From Paracoccaceae bacterium (lineage in GTDB: Bacteria; Pseudomonadota; Alphaproteobacteria; Rhodobacterales; Rhodobacteraceae), in assembly GCA_023260935.1 (NCBI GenBank), contig JALQTL010000458.1, positions 1 through 18,839 on the forward strand: 18,839 nt of DNA. The letters run 5' to 3'. The position numbers and the translations under genes are program-made. Below, in pieces: positions 14,881 through 18,839 of the stretch. Position 1 is the first letter of the stretch. Every line of letters starts with the position of its first letter. The notes beneath the pieces were generated by a model. The model ran no database searches, was not told the DNA's origin, and saw nothing but the letters and a program-made list of their open reading frames with translations.

Positions 14881-14951
14881 GGTTTTCTCCGTTTTCTGTC
14901 AGGGAAGGGAAAGCGCGGATGCGCCACCTTTCCTTGACAGAACCGAAAACC
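14881..14951 (-). promoter_or_regulatory. 71-bp nested palindrome spanning the kynA leader and ribosome site
   Basis: Three nested complementary pairs lie directly upstream of the kynA ATG: GGTTTTC (14881-14887) with GAAAACC (14945-14951); TTCTGTCA (14894-14901) with TGACAGAA (14935-14942); and GCGC (14913-14916) with GCGC (14921-14924). Partial complementarity (GGGAAGGGAAAG against CCTTTCCTT) fills the gap. The kynA ribosome site falls in the internal loop and outer stem. Confidence 0.6.
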
Positions 14952-15049
14952 CCGCCATCGCGCGCCACAGCGCAGCCCAGCCCTGCGGGCGGCACACCGG
15001 GGGCAGGGCACCCTTTGGCACAACCCGGGCCAGCACAGGGGCGCCCGCG

Positions 15050-15550
15050 TCAGCCAACGGTCACCGCCCCGCTGCCGGTGTGCGAAAGATCAAGCGACAT
15101 CAGGTTGCGGTCCCACTGCGCGCCATTGTCGGCGCGGATCACCTCGACCCCGTCCAGCACCCAGCCGCGCCGGCCCAGAAAGCGCCGGGAGTATTCAGAG
15201 GCATGGACCGTCAGCCGGGCAAGACCCAGCCCCCGCGCCTGAGATACGATCTTGTCGTGAAGGGCGGCTGCATGGCCCTTTCCCATCACCTCGGGCAGCA
15301 CAAAGGCCATGTCCAGATGCCCCGACCGGGTCATCGACATGAAGCCGGTGATGATGCCGTCATCCTCGGCCACCCAAGTCAACTGATGGCGCAGCTTGTC
15401 AAGACGATCAGGGTCGGCGGGCACCTCGGGCGCCCATGCCTCGCGCTGCGCCGCGTCATAGAAGCCGGCCGCCCCTTCGCGCACCGCACGCTGGAATACC
15501 TGCCGGCAGGCGGCGCGGTCGGAAGCGCGATAGGGGCGGATGGTGATCAT
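15050..15550 (-). CDS. GNAT family N-acetyltransferase in the kyn operon
   Basis: A 166-residue acetyl-CoA-dependent N-acetyltransferase of the GNAT superfamily. Motif A with the acetyl-CoA pyrophosphate loop is visible at about residues 80-100 (LDMAFVLPEVMGKGHAAALH), followed by the C-terminal strand segment SRRFLGRRGW (121-130). Its ATG overlaps the kynU stop by four bases (ATGA), which implies co-transcription and translational coupling. kynA follows 170 bp on. The substrate is unknown; the location suggests a kynurenine-pathway compound or a damage-control role, but this is inference only. GNAT enzymes are highly diverse. Confidence 0.87.
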   Translation of the reverse strand: MITIRPYRASDRAACRQVFQRAVREGAAGFYDAAQREAWAPEVPADPDRLDKLRHQLTWVAEDDGIITGFMSMTRSGHLDMAFVLPEVMGKGHAAALHDKIVSQARGLGLARLTVHASEYSRRFLGRRGWVLDGVEVIRADNGAQWDRNLMSLDLSHTGSGAVTVG

Positions 15551-16743
15551 GTCACCCGCGCCCGGGTCTTGAATTCGGGCCGGTCCCAGGCATCGGTCGC
15601 CATGATCTCGGCCAGGATGGCCACCGCGCCCTCGACATCGTCAAAGGTGGTATAAAGCGGGGTAAAGCCGAAGCGCAGGATATCGGGGGCGCGGAAATCG
15701 CCGATCACCCCGCGCGCGATCAGGGCCTGCATGATGGCATAGCCTTCGGGGTGGCGGAAGCTGACCTGCGATCCGCGCACCGCCCCGTCACGCGGCGAAG
15801 CGAGCGAAAGGGTGGGGCAACGCGCCTCGACCCCGGTGATGAACGCTTCGGACAGGGCCAGAGAGCGGGCCCGGACATCGGCCATGTCGACCTGATCCCA
15901 GATATCCATGCTGGCTTCCAGCGCGGCCAGTTGCAGAACCGGGGGCGTGCCGACGCGCATCCGTTCGATCCCCGCGCCGGGGCGATAGGCAAGGTCAAAG
16001 GCAAAGGGCGCCTCGTGTCCCAGCCAGCCGGAAAGGGCTGGGCGCGCCTTTTCGGCGTGGCGGGGGGCAACATAGATGAAGGCAGGCCCCCCGGGGCCGG
16101 AGTTGAGGTATTTATAGGTGCAGCCCACCGCGAAATCGGCGCCGGCACCCGACAGATCGACCGGCAGCGCCCCGGCCGAATGGGCCAGATCCCAGACCGT
16201 CAGCACGCCCACGGCATGGGCCTTTGCCGTCAAGGCCGCCATGTCATGCTTGCGCCCGGTGCGATAGTCGATTTCCGTCAGCATCAGCACCGCGACATCA
16301 TCGGTAATGGCCTCTGCCACGTCCTCGGGGGGCACTGTGACAAGCCGGTAGTCGCCGCCAAGGGTGCGGCACAGCCCGTCGGCCATATAAAGGTCAGACG
16401 GGAAATTGCCGGTATCTGACAGGATCACCTTGCGCCCGGGGTTCAGTTCCAGCGCCGAGGCAAGCGCCTGATAGACCTTGATCGACAGCGTATCCCCCAG
16501 CACCACGCTTCCCGCCTCGGCGCCGATCAGCCGGGCGATGCGGTCGCCAAGCCGGGCGGGCATGTCCATCCAGCCCGCGCTGTTCCAGCCGCGGATCAGC
16601 AGATCGCCCCATTCCTGCGTGATCGTGCGTTCCACCCGTGCGCAAGCCGCCCGGGGCAGGGGCCCCAGAGAATTGCCGTCCAGATAGATCACCCCTTCGG
16701 GCAGGTGGAACAGGGCGCGCGTGGCGGCGAAATCGGTGGTCAT
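15547..16743 (-). CDS. kynU: kynureninase
   Basis: PLP enzyme that cleaves L-kynurenine to anthranilate and L-alanine; cytosolic homodimer. The 398-residue length is close to the bacterial norm near 415. The N-terminal signature YLDGNSLGPLP is present, and the cofactor Asp185 and His188 lie in TVWDLAHSAGALPVDL. The Schiff-base Lys is K211 in CTYKYLNSGPGGPAFIYV. GTPPVLQLAALEASM is a typical C-terminal segment. ATG 16743 has AAGGAA six bases upstream. It is the first gene of the series and overlaps the GNAT gene by 4 bp. With kynA it converts tryptophan to anthranilate except for the formamidase step, whose gene is not here. The 160-bp divergent upstream region carries several palindromes. Confidence 0.96.
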   Translation of the reverse strand: MTTDFAATRALFHLPEGVIYLDGNSLGPLPRAACARVERTITQEWGDLLIRGWNSAGWMDMPARLGDRIARLIGAEAGSVVLGDTLSIKVYQALASALELNPGRKVILSDTGNFPSDLYMADGLCRTLGGDYRLVTVPPEDVAEAITDDVAVLMLTEIDYRTGRKHDMAALTAKAHAVGVLTVWDLAHSAGALPVDLSGAGADFAVGCTYKYLNSGPGGPAFIYVAPRHAEKARPALSGWLGHEAPFAFDLAYRPGAGIERMRVGTPPVLQLAALEASMDIWDQVDMADVRARSLALSEAFITGVEARCPTLSLASPRDGAVRGSQVSFRHPEGYAIMQALIARGVIGDFRAPDILRFGFTPLYTTFDDVEGAVAILAEIMATDAWDRPEFKTRARVT

Positions 16744-16776
16744 CGGGCGTTCCTTCTTTTCCGGCAGGCTGCCTTC

Positions 16777-16850
16777 AATCTGCGTCCTCTTCAAGCAGAT
16801 TGCCGCGGGAGTTTCAAACTTGAAATACCTGGCGTCCACAAGTCTGCTTG
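16777..16850. promoter_or_regulatory. palindrome cluster in the kynU upstream region
   Basis: Within 74 bp are AATCTGC (16777-16783) paired with GCAGATT (16795-16801), a perfect TTTCAA-AC-TTGAAA palindrome (16812-16825), and a motif CAAGCAGATTG (16792-16802) that recurs inverted as CAAGTCTGCTTG (16839-16850). The region lies between divergent kynU and the methyltransferase gene and looks like an operator array; the regulator is not in the window. Confidence 0.5.
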
Positions 16851-16890
16851 CACTTTCCCCCGAATGACGGAAAAGTCTGCCCGACCGCAG

Positions 16891-16898
16891 AAGGGAGG
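16891..16898 (+). promoter_or_regulatory. Shine-Dalgarno supporting a TTG start
   Basis: AAGGGAGG ends five bases before TTG 16904. The strong site decides the start of the methyltransferase gene. The ATG at 16864 upstream is out of frame. Confidence 0.65.
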
Positions 16899-16903
16899 CG
16901 CCA

Positions 16904-17362
16904 TTGCCAAAGCTGACGGATCTTCCGCCCGTCTGGCTGGCGTTGTCGCTGGGCCTGGTCTGGGCGCTTGACCGGCTGGTGCCCTGGGGCATCTTCGGGC
17001 CGCGGGCGCAGGCCTTTGGCGCGGCGCTGATCGGGCTGGGTCTGGCGCTGATGGCCGTCGCCGCGGCGCAGATGCTGGCCCGGCGCACCACCGTGATCCC
17101 GAAGAACGACCCGGCGGCGCTGGTGACGGGCGGGGTGTTCCGCCTTTCCCGCAACCCGATCTATCTGGGCGATGCGCTGGTGCTTGCGGGGGCGATCCTG
17201 TGGTGGGATGTTCCCCATGGCGTGCCGGTTCTCATCGGGTTCATGGCGCTGATCCAGCATCGCTTCATTCTGGATGAAGAGGCCCGGCTGAAACGCCACT
17301 TCGGCCCGCAATTCGATGCCTGGTCTCGCCGGACGGGGCGCTGGATCACCGGCCCGTTCTGA
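16904..17362 (+). CDS. small membrane methyltransferase, isoprenylcysteine carboxyl methyltransferase family
   Basis: A 152-residue inner-membrane protein of the ICMT/PEMT-like methyltransferase family. Predicted membrane segments lie at about residues 8-26, 37-58 and 88-118. The family motif GGVFRLSRNPIYLGD (residues 76-90), with its Arg-Asn-Pro, and the C-terminal E125-E126 followed by HFGPQFDAW, match the SAM-binding site of these small enzymes. The start is TTG 16904, chosen for the strong ribosome site. It is divergent from kynU and shares its regulatory region. The substrate is unknown: bacterial members are varied and do not imply prenylated proteins. Confidence 0.88.
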   Translation: MPKLTDLPPVWLALSLGLVWALDRLVPWGIFGPRAQAFGAALIGLGLALMAVAAAQMLARRTTVIPKNDPAALVTGGVFRLSRNPIYLGDALVLAGAILWWDVPHGVPVLIGFMALIQHRFILDEEARLKRHFGPQFDAWSRRTGRWITGPF

Positions 17363-17401
17363 TGGGGCAGGGCAAGATTTGCCGCAAGGCAGCATTGGCC
17401 T

Positions 17402-17428
17402 TTGAAATATTCTTGCGCGGTGTTATGT
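17402..17428 (+). promoter_or_regulatory. weak candidate promoter of pntA
   Basis: TTGAAA (17402-17407) and TTATGT (17423-17428) are 15 bp apart, in the AT-richest part of the 136-bp gap before pntA. The spacing is short. Confidence 0.22.
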
Positions 17429-17498
17429 CAGCCGGATGCCCGCCACCTGCTTTGGCAGGGCACCAGAACAGACGACCTGAACGAACGGGGGAGAGACA

Positions 17499-18839
17499 GT
17501 GAAGATCGGGGCACCGAAAGAGATTTTCGAGGGCGAGAACCGCGTCGCGATGACGCCGGATTCAGCTGTTCAGCTTCAGAAGCTGGGCCATAGCTGCGTG
17601 ATCGAGGCCGGGGCCGGGGCCCGGGCCGGGTTCTCGGATGCGGCCTATCAGAAAGCGGGGGTCGAGGTCGTCAAGACTGCCAAGGCGCTTTATGATGCGG
17701 CGGACGTGGTGGTAAAGGTGCGCGGCCCCGAGGCCAAGGAAGCCAAGCTTCTGAAATCGGGCCAGACGCTGATTTCCTTCTTCTGGCCGGCGCAGAACCC
17801 CGAACTTCTGGAACAGGTGGCCAAGCAGGGCGCCACCGTCGTTGCCATGGACATGGTGCCGCGCATTTCCCGCGCGCAGAAGATGGATGCGCTGTCCTCG
17901 ATGGCCAATATCGCGGGTTACCGCGCGGTGATCGAGGCCGGCAACAATTTTGGCCGCTTCTTCACCGGCCAGGTGACGGCAGCAGGCAAGGTGCCCCCCG
18001 CAAAGGTGCTGATCGTGGGCGCAGGTGTGGCGGGTCTGGCGGCCATCGGCACCTCTGTATCGCTGGGCGCCATCGTCAACGCCTTCGACGTGCGCCCCGA
18101 AGTGGCAGAACAGATCGAATCCATGGGCGCGAATTTCGTGTTCCTTGAATTCGAGGAAAAGCAGGACGGCGCGGCCACGGGGGGCTATGCCGCCCCGTCA
18201 TCGCCTGAATTCCGCGAAAAGCAGCTTGCCAAGTTCCGCGAGCTTGCCCCCGAGATGGATATCGTCATCACCACGGCCCTGATCCCCGGCCGCCCGGCGC
18301 CCAAGCTCTGGACCGAGGATATGGTTCAGATGATGAAGCCGGGCAGCGTGATCGTGGATCTTGCGGCCGAGCGTGGCGGAAACTGCGACCTGACGGTGCC
18401 GGACCAGAAGATCGTGACCGACAATGGCGTGACCATCGTTGGCTATACCGATTTCCCAAGCCGCATGGCGGCCCAGGCCAGCACGCTTTATTCCACCAAT
18501 ATCAGGCACATGCTGGCCGACCTTACACCGGGGAAGGATGGCGTCATCAACCACAATATGGAAGATGACGTGATCCGCGGCGCGACCGTTACGCATCAGG
18601 GGGCTGTGACCTATCCGCCGCCGCCACCCAAGATCGCGGCCATTGCGGCCGCCAAGCCCAAGGAAAAGGCCAAGGAACTGACACCCGAGGAACGGCGCGC
18701 GCAGGAAGTGGCCGCCTTCAAGGCGCAGACGCGCAACCAGTTCACGTTGCTGGGTGTGGGCGGCGGCCTGCTGTTGCTGGCCGGTCTTTATGCCCCCGCC
18801 AGCTTCATGCAGCATTTCATCGTCTTCGTGCTGGCCTGT
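17499..18839 (+). CDS. pntA: NAD(P) transhydrogenase subunit alpha, 3' partial
   Basis: Alpha subunit of the proton-translocating transhydrogenase, which moves hydride between NADH and NADP+ using the proton gradient, in the inner membrane with PntB. The start is GTG 17499, with GGGGGAG five bases upstream. The N-terminus MKIGAPKEIFEGENRVAMTP is the alanine-dehydrogenase-like start of the family. The NAD-binding Rossmann loop VLIVGAGVAGLAAI is at about residues 170-183, and the mobile-loop segment VGYTDFPSRMAAQAS follows further on. At about residues 414-447 a hydrophobic segment begins the membrane domain, so this is the fused alpha form rather than the split PntAA/PntAB seen in Rhodospirillum. 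The frame is open at the window end: 447 codons are present of about 510-525. pntB should follow outside. Confidence 0.97.
   Translation, partial: MKIGAPKEIFEGENRVAMTPDSAVQLQKLGHSCVIEAGAGARAGFSDAAYQKAGVEVVKTAKALYDAADVVVKVRGPEAKEAKLLKSGQTLISFFWPAQNPELLEQVAKQGATVVAMDMVPRISRAQKMDALSSMANIAGYRAVIEAGNNFGRFFTGQVTAAGKVPPAKVLIVGAGVAGLAAIGTSVSLGAIVNAFDVRPEVAEQIESMGANFVFLEFEEKQDGAATGGYAAPSSPEFREKQLAKFRELAPEMDIVITTALIPGRPAPKLWTEDMVQMMKPGSVIVDLAAERGGNCDLTVPDQKIVTDNGVTIVGYTDFPSRMAAQASTLYSTNIRHMLADLTPGKDGVINHNMEDDVIRGATVTHQGAVTYPPPPPKIAAIAAAKPKEKAKELTPEERRAQEVAAFKAQTRNQFTLLGVGGGLLLLAGLYAPASFMQHFIVFVLAC

Noticed and set aside
13782..15242. 486-codon open frame on the + strand over the L,D-transpeptidase and kynA
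   Set aside because: It lies antisense to two well-identified genes, has low-complexity, Arg/Gln/His/Gly-rich composition and matches no family; such frames are common opposite genes in high-GC DNA.
1..18839. Search for CRISPR arrays, insertion sequences, prophage genes, tRNA or rRNA
   Set aside because: No regularly spaced repeats, transposase or integrase motifs, or tRNA/rRNA-like sequences were seen by reading; composition is even throughout.

Overview
The window is chromosomal core DNA from a high-GC alphaproteobacterium, most likely a member of the Rhodobacterales (Rhodobacteraceae/Paracoccaceae). The grounds are the strong G/C bias at codon third positions, the gene set (isoaspartyl methyltransferase-like gene, tolC and a PopZ-like gene in a row; a Rhodobacterales-type 108-residue small protein; ABC exporter plus ygfZ) and protein sequences that read like that order. 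I see no phage, insertion sequence, CRISPR, tRNA or rRNA. No stretch above about 200 bp lacks a gene.

Layout. Bases 1-1595 hold the 3' part of dxs (isoprenoid precursor synthesis). A secreted four-cysteine protein of unknown function follows (1783-2457). Next come a divergent protein-L-isoaspartate methyltransferase homologue (2590-3243), a TolC-type outer-membrane channel (3347-4714) and an acidic, disordered PopZ/DUF2497-like protein (4915-5910), all on +. On the minus strand are a conserved 108-residue protein (6082-6408) with a clear terminator, and a two-gene unit of an MsbA-like ABC exporter and ygfZ (9234-6626). A class-V aminotransferase (9397-10623) runs divergently from the exporter. 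A periplasmic DUF305 protein (minus, 11022-10645) converges on it. A class-I glutamine-amidotransferase-like gamma-Glu-GABA hydrolase (11218-12003) and a D-lyxose isomerase-type cupin (12093-12791) follow on +. They are separated from a lipoprotein L,D-transpeptidase (minus, 13915-12896) by a strong bidirectional terminator.

Bases 16743-14040 (minus) form a tryptophan-to-anthranilate unit: kynU, an overlapping GNAT acetyltransferase gene, then kynA. The formamidase step (kynB) is not in the window. Divergent to kynU is a small membrane methyltransferase with a TTG start. The window ends inside pntA (17499 to the edge), the alpha subunit of the proton-translocating transhydrogenase.

The genes look ordinary. 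The more interesting signals are regulatory or structural: a 71-bp nested palindrome covering the kynA ribosome-binding site, a cluster of palindromic motifs upstream of kynU, a probable CTG start codon for the ABC exporter beside a ten-run G tract, repeated GGCGCAAC-type elements around the D-lyxose isomerase promoter, and several strong RNA hairpins. I found no convincing evidence for a wholly new multi-gene system.
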